Source of the DNA: Coprinus comatus
Lineage: Eukaryota > Basidiomycota > Agaricomycetes > Agaricales > Agaricaceae
Direction of reading: 5' to 3'
Length of the DNA: 64,000 nucleotides
Assembly: GCA_034638255.1 (NCBI GenBank)
Contig: JAWPGT010000031.1
Location: forward strand, 186,001-250,000
The number at the start of each line of letters is the position of its first letter. The first letter of the stretch is position 1. The notes under the pieces were generated by a model, which did not search any database, was not told where the DNA came from, and was given only the letters and a program-made list of their open reading frames with translations. The position numbers were made by a program, and so were the translations under genes. Positions 12,162 to 24,729 of this stretch are shown here, one piece after another.

Positions 12162-12400
12162 ATGTCCACCCCCGAAAACTCCTGTTTTCATGCTTCCAGA
12201 CCTTGAGATATTCAAGCATCTTGACCATCGGGGCATAACCTCCATGAGACAGGTACATTCTATTTCGATGTTGGTTTGCCATTGAAACTTTAAAGGGCGG
12301 AGAGTGTTCTTGCTAATTGCATATACTGACAAAACTATCCTTTGACAGACTTGCCTGGGAATTAAGAACTTCATGAGTGAAAGTAAACAAATGTGATGTG
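12162..12400 (+). pseudogene. Decayed F-box gene fragment, paralogue of the F-box gene at 47875-49686
   Basis: An ATG at 12162 opens with MST, as in the intact F-box gene. After a frame change the sequence reads LPDLEIFKHLD...ITSMRQ, matching the intact gene's LPNEMFLEIFKHLDYPSVL and SMRQ. Directly after MRQ comes a GTAC donor (12247), and about 90 bases on an AG acceptor is followed by TCLGIKNF, corresponding to TCKAIYEKS in the intact gene at the same intron position. Beyond this, stop codons follow quickly and similarity fades. A few residues are missing in the F-box helix. This is a pseudogene that keeps the intron of its parent. It lies on the opposite strand from AKR1, close to AKR1's 3' end. 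Confidence 0.6.
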
Positions 12401-12689
12401 ACTCGGGAGGTATAAGGCGTTCTAAAACGAGTACGATTTTCTGAACAATCGCCGGTAGTAATAGGTGGCTGAATTGAGCGACAAGAGCGACAAAGATGTC
12501 AACGGGAGGTAGTGCTAATCTTAAATTGCTTAAGATTTCTCTCCACCCACCATTCATTTTGGTGCAAATATAAGGCGAAGAATAATTCGAAATAATAAAA
12601 ATGAGAATGCTATATCAAACCAAACGTAAATTACACACAAATCGAGAAAGAGTGTCGCGAAGTAAGTTACAGCCATATCCATATAATAT

Positions 12690-15358
12690 CTATGCCTGAC
12701 TAACAGGCTCATATCCACCTCTTCTCGCACTACTACCTCCCATCATTCCAAACAATCCCAACCCACTTCCTCCCGCCTTTTTATTTCCTTTCCTTCCATT
12801 ACTACCACCTTCCGAATCCATTTCTTCTTCACCTCTTCTTCTCTTAGCTTCTTTGAACCCTTCAACAGGAACATCATATAAAGATTCATATTCCACACCC
12901 AACTCCCTTCCTTTTGTCCAGAAATCTCTACAATTACCGAGAATACCCATATCAAATGGATTACTAGCTTTGCTAGCTCTCGCCAATCCATCAACAGCTT
13001 TTCCTTTTGTAAACCTATCAAATCCCAATAAATTCATCATAAACCCAGATCCACATCCAGCACAAGGGGTATGTTTATGATTGTGTGAATGAACTGAATT
13101 CGTAGATGTTCCACTAGCACCATCACCAACAAGTGCAGTATCTTCTGTATCCACACCAGGTATAGTAGCAGAAGTAGATCGATGACGATGCCCCATTTGA
13201 CCTGCGTATGAAGCTCCACCACGTCCACCCATATATCCATATCGACCCAAGTTGGAAACTTCGAGCGTAGTCATTTGACGAGCGATTTGCCATAGTTGGG
13301 AGAGAAGAAGGACAGATGTCCATGTGAGTTGAAGGGTTGCCCAGCCTGCTACCGAAATGAGGAAGGTATCATAGGAGGTTAGGTAACACAATGGTGAAGG
13401 AAGGATGCAAGCAGGAGAAATAAGGGTTGGGTCGGTGGGTATATCAATTGTCGAAAAGACTAGGATGTCAAGTCAATATTGGATTCTTAGGATGAATAAA
13501 AAGCAGCGACAACGCACATTGGAAAGTAAGGTAGTCAAATACGATTATTCCGATTACGAGAGTGATAACGAAGAGAACAAATTGGCGGTGGTTGTTTGCA
13601 CCAACTTTTGTCAATATTTAGTGACAGTTTCTATAAAAGATTGGTGTATTTGATACGTACCACAGTTCCAGACCCATGGACAATGACTATGAGATAAATA
13701 AGTTATAATCTGTCAAAAAAAAATACAAGAAAAGGCTTACTGGTCGCTTCGAGCAATACATTTATCACATACACGACAATGTTTAGAACGAAGGGGTTTC
13801 CGAGCCATACATTGAATACAAAACGTCTGACCGTTCAGTCTTCCTTCCGAGGCCAGATCTTCAATAACCTGAGAAGAATTGAGGAAAACAATATTTGGGT
13901 TGTCCGAGCACATACAGATTTCAGTTCTTCGTCGCTGTTGGCTTGGGACAAGTAGTGCCAGGATCTAGGGTGATTGCGCGGAAAAAGTTGTATGAACACA
14001 GTCCGACAGCAAGGGCAAAGAGAAGATTAGCAACAGAATGATCTTGGGTTTCTACTCACTGTTAGTAAAATGGTTTTTAAGACCCCATATGAGCTGACGC
14101 ACGATTTACAAGTCGAGTCACCCAGCAATAGCCAACCCAGAGGATGGAAGCACTAATAATACCAGAGAAATATGGTGTTTGGTTAACGCTTTCAGTATAA
14201 GAGGACTTGTTTAGAAGAACACGAGTAACAACCTATGACAGATGAGAGTCATTTAGCCAAGGGAATCGGATCACTTACATGGTGCATGGCAAAGAACTCG
14301 GCAAACCCGAGAAGTAGGCCAGTGTACCAAGGTAATATATCCATAGTTTTGAATATAAGATAGAAGAAAATTGTGGGTAAAATGAATATTGCTATTTTTG
14401 TGTTGCGCTACGAACACTATCAATAACAGTTTATTTCAAGTAATTAGTTACGTACCTCGTGAAAGGCTTTCCTCGCTTGATACCATATTCATTCATGCCT
14501 CCTTCCTCAAGAGCACGTTTCCAAGCACCTAAACTCTTCAACTCAATTGCCATATCCCTCGGAGTTCTGTCTTCACCGTCCTTTGCCATAACATCCGCTC
14601 CCTTCTCAATTAACCTGCGGATACAAACTCGATTCCCTCTCACGACGGCCCAATGTAACGGCGTCAGCCCAGAGTCATCTTTTGTTGTAGGGCTTGCGCC
14701 ATGCCTCAACAACAGGTCAACAGAAAGTGCATCGCCTTGGTATGCAGCCCACATCAAGGATGTATGTCCTTGTGAATCTCTGCAGTCGACATTGATCGGC
14801 TGGTGTAATAGATACAGTAGAGGCATTATTGAGGACGAATGGGTGACGAGGTGAAGAGAGTTATAGCCTTGGGAGTCGGTTATAGAGGGGTCTGCGCCAT
14901 GCGAAATGAGAAGTTGAATAACGTAGAGGTATCCGTTTCGTGCTGCCCATTGCATTGGTGTTGCTACTAAATCACCTCCTAGTGCATCTACATCCGCTCC
15001 ATTTTCCAGCAAATATCGACATGCTGCAATATGAGCGTTGATGGCTGCCCAATGTAATGGAGTGATGTTTTGTTCATCTCGGTCCGTAGCTTGTGCCTTT
15101 CCTGCCTCTATCAGTTCACGCATAAGAGCTACATCTCCACGTTGTGCAGCCATAAAGATATTCATCTGTAAAAGTAAAGAGTTGAATAACTATCAATTAA
15201 TTGGGTGTGAAAGTGTTTAACTCCACCTCTGGTTCTGTGTCGTCACTAGGTTGTTTCGCCGGCGAAAATGACATGTTTGTAGCAATTGCAGACTCCGTTG
15301 TCACTGAAGAAGACGAAGGGTCTGATTTTCCGTTTACTCTTGAGGCTGGGTCGTCCAT
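12690..15358 (-). CDS. AKR1: Ankyrin-repeat DHHC palmitoyltransferase, Akr1 type
   Basis: Akr1 enzymes attach palmitate to cytosolic cysteines of membrane-associated proteins such as yeast casein kinases and act in the Golgi. The protein starts [12 protein letters not shown] at 15358. After one intron it gives six or so ankyrin repeats ([40 protein letters not shown]) over roughly residues 45-270. Membrane exons follow. The cysteine-rich catalytic core is [20 protein letters not shown], with the DHHC tetrad assembled across the intron between 13700 and 13740. The C-terminal part has the [15 protein letters not shown] motif typical of the family and ends PVSQA at 12690. All key residues are present. 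A short exon-dense middle (13660-14430) holds the membrane segments; I did not resolve every exon border there. Confidence 0.93.
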
Positions 15359-18300
15359 GGTGGGAGGTAGATTCCAGCGCCGCGCACAGCCAACGTCCAG
15401 ATGATGCTACGGATGACATAAGCAGATTTCCCGGAAATAATTAGGGCGCTCCAAGCGCTCACTGTACGGTTACATCTATCTATCACTTTTTTGTCATGCC
15501 ATTGTAGAATACCCGATTGATATCCCCCAGAAACTTTTTTATAGTCATAGAGTAATATTTCTATCATTCACACCGGATATGCTATAGAGAGAACGGTCGG
15601 GAATGCAGTGGGTGAATGATATCACATATTAATACATGTAGCGTTTAGAAGATACTTCCAACAAGCAGGGAACTAACCTCATTAAATACCACATGTATCC
15701 GTAGAGCTTCCTATAGTACTGCGTCATTCAGGAGTTGGTAAACTTTTAAGCACTTCTTTATGGAAACGCTGATTTCGCTAATTCGTAGATGACATGTAGG
15801 TATACATTCAGTATATAGACATCATCACATCAAGAACCTCCAAGGTTCAAACGTTCACTGCCCAGCGCTGATTATTGAGCCCAGTGGCATGTATCCGCTT
15901 AATTCAGCAAAGACCACATTCCAAATTCAGTTAGTTTTCTACAATGTGGCTGACAGGGTCTGCTTAACTAACAAGTACGGTGCCTTTTTACAGAACATAT
16001 TCTCGCTTAAGGTTCATTCAAGTTCCGTAATTCCCAAAAAGCAAGTGTTAGACAAGACATTGAGAAGTATTCGGGGTAGATATACTTCGTGATGTACACC
16101 ATCAATAAGATAAACCAAGTACATACTATCGTACTCTACGGAAAATGATGAACCAATTCTCCGTCTCCGCATAAAGGGTTATCGCTCATACTCGTAGTAA
16201 TCTATGGACCAACAATGACGAATAATATTGCAACGTGGCTTTGTTATCAACGCACTAGCAGCAAAGGAAAGCAAAAGACAGAGCAAAATGGTACAGCCAG
16301 TGACATGTTGACATATGACCTCCATCACATATTCTTTGTCCAGCTAGGAAGCATGGCAGATCCCTGTCAAGGCAAGTATGACACACCAATCTGGTAATTC
16401 AACAAACAGACTTCGAATTGAACCCAATCAACCAAAGATAACAAACCGATTCCAAGGCCTCGAAACGAGCATAAAGATGATGATGTAACTTACTACCTTC
16501 ATCAGCCCATCATCCAAAAGAAGCAACCCAGACGTGCTTATTCGGTGTCTGCGCCACCTAAGTGAGCCTAAGCGCCTATGAAACAGGGCCGAACCTCCGG
16601 ATCACGCGGTTCGCATTTGAGAGGTTCGCATCAAATAATCTGAAATGGTTCGGCTACCATCCATTTGAGCCTAAAAGGCGGAATAGAAAAGACCAGGTCA
16701 AAGCTCTCAACACTGTTACAGTTAACAACAACCATTGTGTCGAAACTATTGAACTAGGTGATGGGTCCCTTTTGCGGGCTCAAATCACGTTTCAATTCTT
16801 TGCTCAAGTTATTTGATAAAATATTACCTACTTCGGCAAGAATCAGGGGGTCTTGTGGAAGAAGAAAAAAAGAGAACAAGATCGCCTGAGCAAACCTGGC
16901 GACATATTGGTAACCTTTCTTGGGGTGTGGCGTGGTAGTTGCTCCCTTGGGTATAGGGCTCGTCTAGTTAGGCTGTGCTGAATTATTACCATTCAGGCTT
17001 CCCCAGGGCTCTCCCTTCCATATCTCTTTTTTCCCAATTATTGGTGGTATATAAAGTAGTCAAGAAAGCCCAAAATATGTTACTCGGTTCAGACCGAGCT
17101 TCCTGTCTATTCTGAGGAACATCAAATTCTCTTGTAGAATTCCAATATACACACGTCTCCTCTTCGTTGGGGTGAAGGAATACGATAATAGAGAGGTTGT
17201 AGTAAACCAGCGCGGGGAAGCTGTTGGAACCCTTTGCCCAAGCCCCAAGCAAGCGTTTTGGAATGATGTGTATCTGCTTGTGGATTTTCGCATAAGTTAG
17301 GTGTAGTCAGCATGCTGCATCAGAGATGTCGAGTGAAAAGTGTACATGTGATCCACCTATAAACATGGAGAACGTCAAGAATCTACTTATCTCTTCTATG
17401 TTCTTACTGATTTTTTTTTTGCTATTCAAATGCACTCCCATTGCACTGTTCAGGGTATGACATTTGAATTTGAGGCCTGAGGGTCCAACGTATTTTGTAC
17501 TTCCTGTTTTCATTTCCGTCAAATGACTTGATTCTGACGGTTGCCGTTTTAAAACGATATAATCTCAAGCTCATTATTCAACGCATAACGTACCAGGTAG
17601 GTTTAGCCTCTGAGGTTACCAGAACGTACATCGAACACTTGCGAGACTCGTTCGGATATTGCTAAGCTGAACCATTCCAATTCCAAATTCCCTTCTTAAA
17701 GAATGCCAAATGCCAAGATTGAAATTGAACTATTCTTGGGTTGAAATTTGACGCGAAGCGTTTATGACAAGGCGAGCATAAAAATGTACCACAGAAGCTG
17801 AACCGCTCTGATTCCCACGATTTGTCTTTTACCCACATCCATTAAATCTAGGATTCGATATTTTACCTTTAAAAAAGCCCTCAGAGAAGTACAATCATCT
17901 GAAAAATATAAGACCACTTCCAAGAATAAATCGTAAATGAAAATGAAAGGAGCGACTTTCCTTACATTCCGAAATGTCAAGCCATGTGTATGATCTGACG
18001 TTGACACCACCAACACCAACAATTGACATGGACACCAGTGGACCCCAACTAGTCGTATGAAACCGGATTCAAAAACAACAGCGGTCCAGTCGGCTTCAAG
18101 TTAAATTCAAAAATTCCATATGGAGAGTCGACTCGCTGCACTGCAAGCGACTACGATCGTCATATCACAGTAAAACATATTTCACTTTACAACCGCACCA
18201 TCTAGTAGACTAATACAACCCTTTTTTTTTTCTGATATCAGTCACTCTTATTAGTATTCACCCTGCATAACATCCACACGTTTCAAGAGAAGAGAAGAGC

Positions 18301-18486
18301 CTGGACAACGAATTTTACTATACCAAGTAATTTGTTGATGCTAAAACGTTCAAGATGTTGACTTCTCGGAAGACCTGTCATCATGAGGTACTTAGTGCCT
18401 ATCTGTACGACTCGAAGGCAGGTTCGAGTAAAGTGACTTACTATAACTCGTTGTTTTTGTGTGAATTTCAAATTTCCGAGTCATTT
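15359..18486. other. Gene-poor region, upstream of AKR1
   Basis: This 3.1 kb stretch follows the AKR1 start. Several ORFs of 60-90 codons occur on both strands (for example 16215-16397 plus and 16986-17252 minus), but none has exon neighbours, a recognisable motif or convincing codon bias. I see no transposon ends, tRNA or tandem array. The AKR1 promoter should lie in the first few hundred bases. Confidence 0.5.
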
Positions 18487-18723
18487 TCAATGGGTTGCCG
18501 GATAACTGTTGCATAGGTTCGTGTTGCTAATTGCTATAATAGATATAAACTGCATCTGGGCTTCATCGGAAGATACGGTACGTTGAAATAATGATGTATG
18601 TTGGAAGGAAACTGCTATCACACCTACAGTGAAGCTCTTTGAAGGCTGTTTGTTAGTCATCCATATATCAGTATTGTTATTTGCAACAATGACGAATGGA
18701 GTAAAGTGCAAGTACTTTAAAGC
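18487..18723 (-). other. Possible orphan terminal exon
   Basis: After an acceptor-like TTTAG at 18724, a 78-codon open stretch runs to a stop at 18487. It includes FTPFVIVANNNTDIWMTNKQ, SFTVGVIAVSFQHTS and SSDEAQMQF. The residues look protein-like and hydrophobic-polar alternation is ordered, but no upstream exon could be joined. It may be the 3' remnant of a decayed gene or chance. Confidence 0.25.
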
Positions 18724-21669
18724 CTAAATTTCAAGCTTCAAGTTTACCTTGACATTCTCACATCCAGAAATAGAAAATACGGGAATTTCGGTCGAAAGTG
18801 GAGGTATACATAGTACTTCAATACAGTAACTTCTTTTAGTAAAAGTATTGAAGACGCCACCTCATTTATAATACCTCCGTGAAAAAGAAGTCATGCTTAA
18901 AGCTGTAGTGTGGGCTGCGACCCAATCCGTTCCATTCTTACCTACATCATCCTATACATATGTGAAGTAAATAGGGTGAGTCAGTAGCTCAAATTACTCG
19001 GGACCTCAGGGCTAAACTTGGAATGGAGAGTCATTCTTAGTAGAATAGATTCCGCGACAGAGCTCCTTGGAAATATCAAGAATAAAATCCCTTCACTTTG
19101 GCTTTTGATATTGATATTTAAAATAAACATCCACTACACCTCCCATCATACTAGCTATGTATACATAGGTAATTTTCCCTAGGGCCTGGAATCAACAACA
19201 AAGCTGTTTAAAACGACTCAGTTTGATACCTTTTCAGGTCCGTATCATTATATAAAGCTCCGAGTTTTGAGCGCTCAAGCGTTCAATTTGAATTTGAATT
19301 ATCGCCCCACTGGGCAACTCACACGTAAATATACCCAAGCGTTTTACAGCATTTGTTACACATCTACATAATTACCTAGTGATATCCCCAGAGCCCTATA
19401 CCCTAACCCATCATACATCAATACCAAGTCTACGTAGCACTTATTTATATACATAATACACTATTGTATGTCAGAAAAAACATGAGGTTCACAAGACAGT
19501 CGAGGCTGTTACAAATACACGCTAGTAGGAAGCTATTAGAATACATACATCCCAGTGTAGTTCAGGAAGTTCATCAAAATGAATGATTTGGATTTTCATC
19601 GGTGGAACAAGGACTCTTGGAAAAATCAGAAGTACTACTCGGTTGAACTCGGCAGAACTTGGAAACTTGAAAGAGAACAGTTTAGAAGAACAAGTAACTC
19701 TTTAAAAGGCAAAAAAGAAAAAACTCTTTTAACGAAGTCGTGACTCGTCTTCTGACTTGATTAAGTAGTAATCATTAATCATTAATTAATACTTACTCAA
19801 GTAGGTATAATAAGCGGGGGTACAGCGGGGAAGGGGGTGTGTAGGGAACTAACTTTTCGAGAAAGATTCAGGTTCTATCTACCGACTCGGCAACAGTGAG
19901 TGCTCATGAGAACAGAAATAATCATCATTGACATGTTGATCTACTTTTCTATAATTGTAGTTACATAATACCAAGAGAATCTAGAATCCAGAAAACTAAT
20001 CTATAAGAAGGATTCGGATTCTTGCTTAAGACAAAAAACAAGCCATGGTCATCGTTATGGTTACGTAGAAAAAAGTACAATTGTATGTCAAGTAGGAATA
20101 AGATGTAAGTAATACTATAACAAGCAAACGCAATACATACAACATGTACGCGTTTGCATAAATATCAATAATTCAAGAGATCAACGTCAAGAGATTCAAA
20201 AATCGAACTGAAGAACATCCAAGGGAGTCCAAAATTATCGTCTCCCACAAAACAACAAAAAATGCAACAAAAACAAAAAGAACAAAAGCATCAAACTAAG
20301 CATGTATTTTACTTTCAAAATAAAAGAGATATTCAACAGAAAAAAGGGGCACTACTTGTATATGTATATGCATATGTATGTTACTTTCAAGTTGTAGTTA
20401 TGGTTTATATGTATGTACGCTATATGTTATAATGGTAATTGTAAAAAAAAGGCGGGGAAGGAGGAAGGGTAGGTAAATGTAATGCTTTCTGGGCCCGATA
20501 TTTCAATCGCGCAGACCTTCGCGGATGTCTTTTTGTTGTATGGATAGGTGTGTGAATTGAGTTATAAAAAAAAGACGTAAGAAATGGGAAGTGATAAAAA
20601 AAAAAAGAGGTATATATTGATACAGGATTGATTTCTTTTTCTTTTGATGCACGAGAAAAACGGGAACAGGGATATAGAGCGGAGGAGACGGAAGAGTTGA
20701 ACAAGAGCGCAAGAGCGAGAGAGGTAAACCAGAGCAGTTGAATGTCAAGGTTTATAAAGAAAATGGCTTCGAGATAATGCGTCGATGCTGAGAGAAAAGA
20801 AAAACGAGAGAGTAAGAACGGGAATGATGTGGTATATGGAGGATGCCAGAGTTGAATATGACGAGCAAAAGAAAAGAGTCAAGAGTCAAGAGAAAACAAA
20901 AGGGTTCATGGAATCGTGTTACGTGTCGTTTTTTTTTGTCCGGTCGGATGTTCATTGCGTCATGTCGTTGTGCGTTGTGCTTGGTTACGAAAAAATGAAA
21001 TGGAGGGCTGATAAAGAATGAACATGGCCGGCAAAATGCAAAAAAGCGTGGTGTGTCGTGGGAATGTTTGCGGCAAAAAAAAAAGCAATGGGGGGAAGAG
21101 AAAATTTTTGATGGAAGAATTGAATAAGAAAAAAAAACGAAACGGACCATAGTCCATGAATATGCGTGGTAACAAAAAAAATATGATGTAGAAAAACAAC
21201 CATAAATGTGACATAAAAACACAAGTTATTTTTGAAGAGGTAGGAAGCGAGCGTCTACATTTCAAGGAGCCGAGAGTCATAACAGAAGAAGATGACATGT
21301 CATGCAATGATGATGGAAATGACAAAATTTGAGAGACAAGCTTTGAATAATAAAAAATTTGATGACATGAGATGATATTGGACAAGAGGGTTGTGAGAAA
21401 AGATGACGAGGTGAAAATGAAGAGCGAACACAACGACAACATCGAACGAACCACAGCGACACAGACAACAACAAAAATATAACAACAAAAAAAAAAAAAA
21501 ACACGATAATTCATCAAATAAAAGAATAGAAAAATAACCACCAAAGCAAAGACGACAAGCGACCAGACCAGACCAGACCAACACACGACAAATTGTCCGT
21601 TTGACACGTTTTTTGGGATGAAAAAAAAAAAAAAAAAACGGAACACTCATTTATGCTTATCTCATCTTT
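18724..21669. other. Gene-poor region and probable 3' region of the GATA gene
   Basis: The part 18724-20400 is A+T-rich without visible genes; it holds a small 9-nt inverted repeat, CTTCAATAC...GTATTGAAG, near 18815-18851. From about 20420 to 21660 the plus strand is strongly purine-rich with many poly-A runs, so the minus-strand reading gives long Phe/Ser/Leu ORFs that are composition artefacts. Because the GATA gene ends at 21670 on the minus strand, this looks like a pyrimidine-rich 3' untranslated or downstream region. Confidence 0.5.
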
Positions 21670-24600
21670 TCAAACAGCGATAGTTGCAGGACTATCCTCA
21701 GCAAGTCCCATTGGCGGATGCAAATACGCCGAAAACAGGCTATCGTCATCCGGTACAACTCCCCCTAGACTCATCGGAGGATGTAAATAATCCATAGGAC
21801 TATCATCCACCGACTGACCTCCATTCACATTACCACCTACAGATCCAACGCTCCCTGGTGAATCCGCTGAACACGAACTACTCCCCGACGATCCGGCATT
21901 TCCGTGACCATTCCGCGACGAGTGGTTACTGGAAGAAATAATAGGCTGTGGGTATCCAAGGTGTGGGGAACCGGTGCATTGCTCATCACTCTGCGGCATC
22001 ATAGGTGGGTGCCAAAAAGTGTTTCCTGATCCACGAAGCGCAGGACCATTGGAGCTGGAACTTCCACCAACACCCCCGCTTGAAACTGGTGCAGAAGTGG
22101 AGTAGGGACTAAACGGAAATTCCATCGACGACCTGTGGGAAAGTGAAGTAGCACTAGAACCAGACGAGTATCCACCATCGAAAGACGAAAAGGAGACTGC
22201 AGATGAAGGAGGTTCAGTGGAAGAGTCAGTACTCATCCTTCTCCTCTTTGCTGACCGAGGGCTTAGGGGTAAATCCATCTCCGAAATGCTGTTGTTATTG
22301 CTGTTGACATTGATCCCTCCATTTGAATTGTTGGTAGGAGATACTTCAATGACACCTACTTGCGGGCTACCGAAACCCATGTTGTCATTTACAGATGTTG
22401 CGTTGTTTGAAGCGGCAACCTGTGCTTGGGCAGTGTACATTTGCATCAAGTAGTCAGGGTGATAAGGGCCAGGGAATTGGAATTGGAATGTGTTCTGGAA
22501 CAAGTTGGCAGTGTTTTGATCCTGACCCAAAGCACCAACGAGTTCGGATTGTGTTCCGAAGGCGTCAGCGAGGTGGTCCTGAGAGAATTCGTAGGTCATT
22601 TGTGTCGTAGAATCCGGAGCAAGGGTGGGAGAGGGATCGCGAGCAGGTGACGTTCGGCGGCTCACACCAGGGCTAGCTGAAGGAGTATCCTCAACACCGT
22701 TACCACCACCACTACTTGCTCGTCGGGCATCATGGCGAGAACGTTTACGAATGACATCAGATTTCATGGAAATGGGACGCGCGGAGCCATGAAGCTTGTA
22801 GTAAAGACCACACCTAAGAAAAAATATTATTGTTAAAGACGTAAATAGAACTTAGTCTTAAAGGATACTCACGCGTTGCAAACAGTTTTTCCTTCGTCGT
22901 CCTTTCTCCAGAGGGGGGTTGCGGTAGTATGACAGTTGTAGCATTGTGCTGTTTGAGTAGTCGACACGTTCGCATACGTTGTTCGACTCCGCGAAGCGGT
23001 ATCTAACTCACCCATGACATCAACTGGTTCCTGTCGGGGCGCAGCCTGTGTCCTTCCCTCCCCATGGTTGTTACGCATACTCTTTGGGCGAGGACGCTTG
23101 TGCAACTTGCAGTAAAGACCACAAGCATTACAGTTCAACTCGTCGTTCAACCCTCTACGCCAGAGGGGAGTATGAGTCGCACCACAGTTCGAACATTCTG
23201 CCTTAACACCTCCAGGAGCACTATTCCCACTACTACGAAGTAGAGCAGGATTGAGAGAAGTGGCAGTAGCGCCAGGACCAGAAGCACGGCTGCTGGAGCC
23301 AGTCTGAGTCCTGACGGTGAGGGTGGGACGAGTGTTGGGGTTGGTGCGTTGTGTGGTACTGGTGGTGAAGAGGGGATTGAGTTTGGAGGGAGCGACAGTT
23401 TCAGGAAGAGTGGTTGTCTCCTTGACCGCCAGGGTCGGAGGGAGGTTCTTGAGAGCACGACTGGCAGAAGACGAGGCGCTTTCGCTACCCTCGTCGTCGC
23501 TATCGTTGGTATCCTCACGGGTAGCAATGGAGGATTTTCGGGTCCTTCTCTTGGTGACGACAGGAGACTCTTGTGGCAGGGTTCGCATAATTACGTCTTG
23601 CTGCGGTTGTTGGAATTGCTGGGGCTGGGGTTGGTGGATTGTAGGTTGGGGAGGTGGTGGCGGTGGGGAAGGGTGTTGATGGTGTGATTGGGTATCATGT
23701 TCGTGATGATCAAGTATGGAAGTAATAGGACTATCAACACCACTTAGAATTTCGTCAAGAGGAAGCTCGATAGTAGGACGTGAGATGGAAAATGAGTCAT
23801 TGACATTGGTGAGCCCTTCACCGTAGTTCATGTGATTCGTGAAGGAAGGAGCAGGGAATAGCAATGCAGATGGGGCAAAACCTTGATTGAAGATGGAGTC
23901 GAATTTGAGTGATTGAGAAGAATATGATGATGCAGATGAAGAGGAAGAAACCGAGTCATTGTTGCTAGGAGGGTCCTTGTCGTTTGCACCGTCGTCGACG
24001 ACCATGTCATCATGATGTGAGTGGGATGAAATGGTGGCCAGGTAGGTGTTGTCGTCGATTTGGGCGCGTACGGCGGCGCGAGTGCGCTTCGTAAACTCTG
24101 GAGAAGGTTTGAGATCAGGCTTCTTGACGGGAAGATTAGCGCCAGAAACCAGTGGTTGGTCCACGCTGAAAGTAAATTGCATTCGTTTGATGGTTCCCGG
24201 CTTCGAGGTCTGCTCGCGGTAGCGTTCCTTTTCGACAGCGCGTTGACGAATCATGTCTGTAGAATGGTTTCGCCTGAAATCTGGTGCCTCGAGTTCCTCG
24301 ATGCTCCTGCAAGCAGAGATAAGATTAGATAAAGGCTGTGGCAACAAAGATGTGTCGGTACCAACCTGCCCTTTTCCTTGTCAAGTTTGTCGCCCATACA
24401 TTTGGAAAGCTTCTTGAATTCGCGTTTAGACTTTGCGTTGTCGGTGTCGACCATGAGGTTCTGGAGATGCCATAACCTCCAGCTCAAGTTCTCGAGACGT
24501 TGGCCTTGTTCGAGGAAGCTTGCTACCTTTGTACAGACCTAGAAGGGTGTTTAGGGTAGATGTAACTGTGCTTTGGAAGCGCACACACCTTCCAGGTCTT

Positions 24601-24729
24601 TGTCAGAGCCTCTGTATCATTGAGGTTGCTGAAGGCGACGAAAGACTTGTTCCCCTGGGAAATGTGAGATAAAGCGGAGTTGTATTACTGGGCACATACT
24701 TTGAACTTGAGGTTGAGGATAGAGGGCAT
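21670..24729 (-). CDS. GATA transcription factor with DUF1752 N-terminus and two zinc fingers
   Basis: GATA factors bind (A/T)GATA sites; this architecture resembles nitrogen- and development-related fungal regulators. The protein starts MPSILNLKFK at 24729 and small exons lead to RLENLSWRLWHLQNLMVDTD, the DUF1752 signature (about residues 45-65). A long disordered Ser/Pro/His region follows. Finger 1 is CSNC-X17-CNAC with PLWRRGLNDELNCNACGLYC and a basic tail KLHKRPRPKS (about 23100-23200). Finger 2 is CYNC-X17-CNAC, split by the intron between 22873 and 22813, followed by GLYYKLHGSARPISMKSDV. The C-terminal ~330 residues are Ser/Gly/Asn-rich and end PATIAV. Total length is about 945 residues. 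Finger 1 has Cys where most fungal fingers have the second Tyr of LYYKLH. The Cys-rich spacer of iron-repressor (URBS1/SreA) proteins is absent, which argues against that class. Confidence 0.9.

Noticed and set aside
20960..21646. Minus-strand ORF of 228 codons rich in Phe, Ser and Leu
   Set aside because: It reflects poly-T composition in the 3' region of the GATA gene; there is no domain and overlapping frames look alike.
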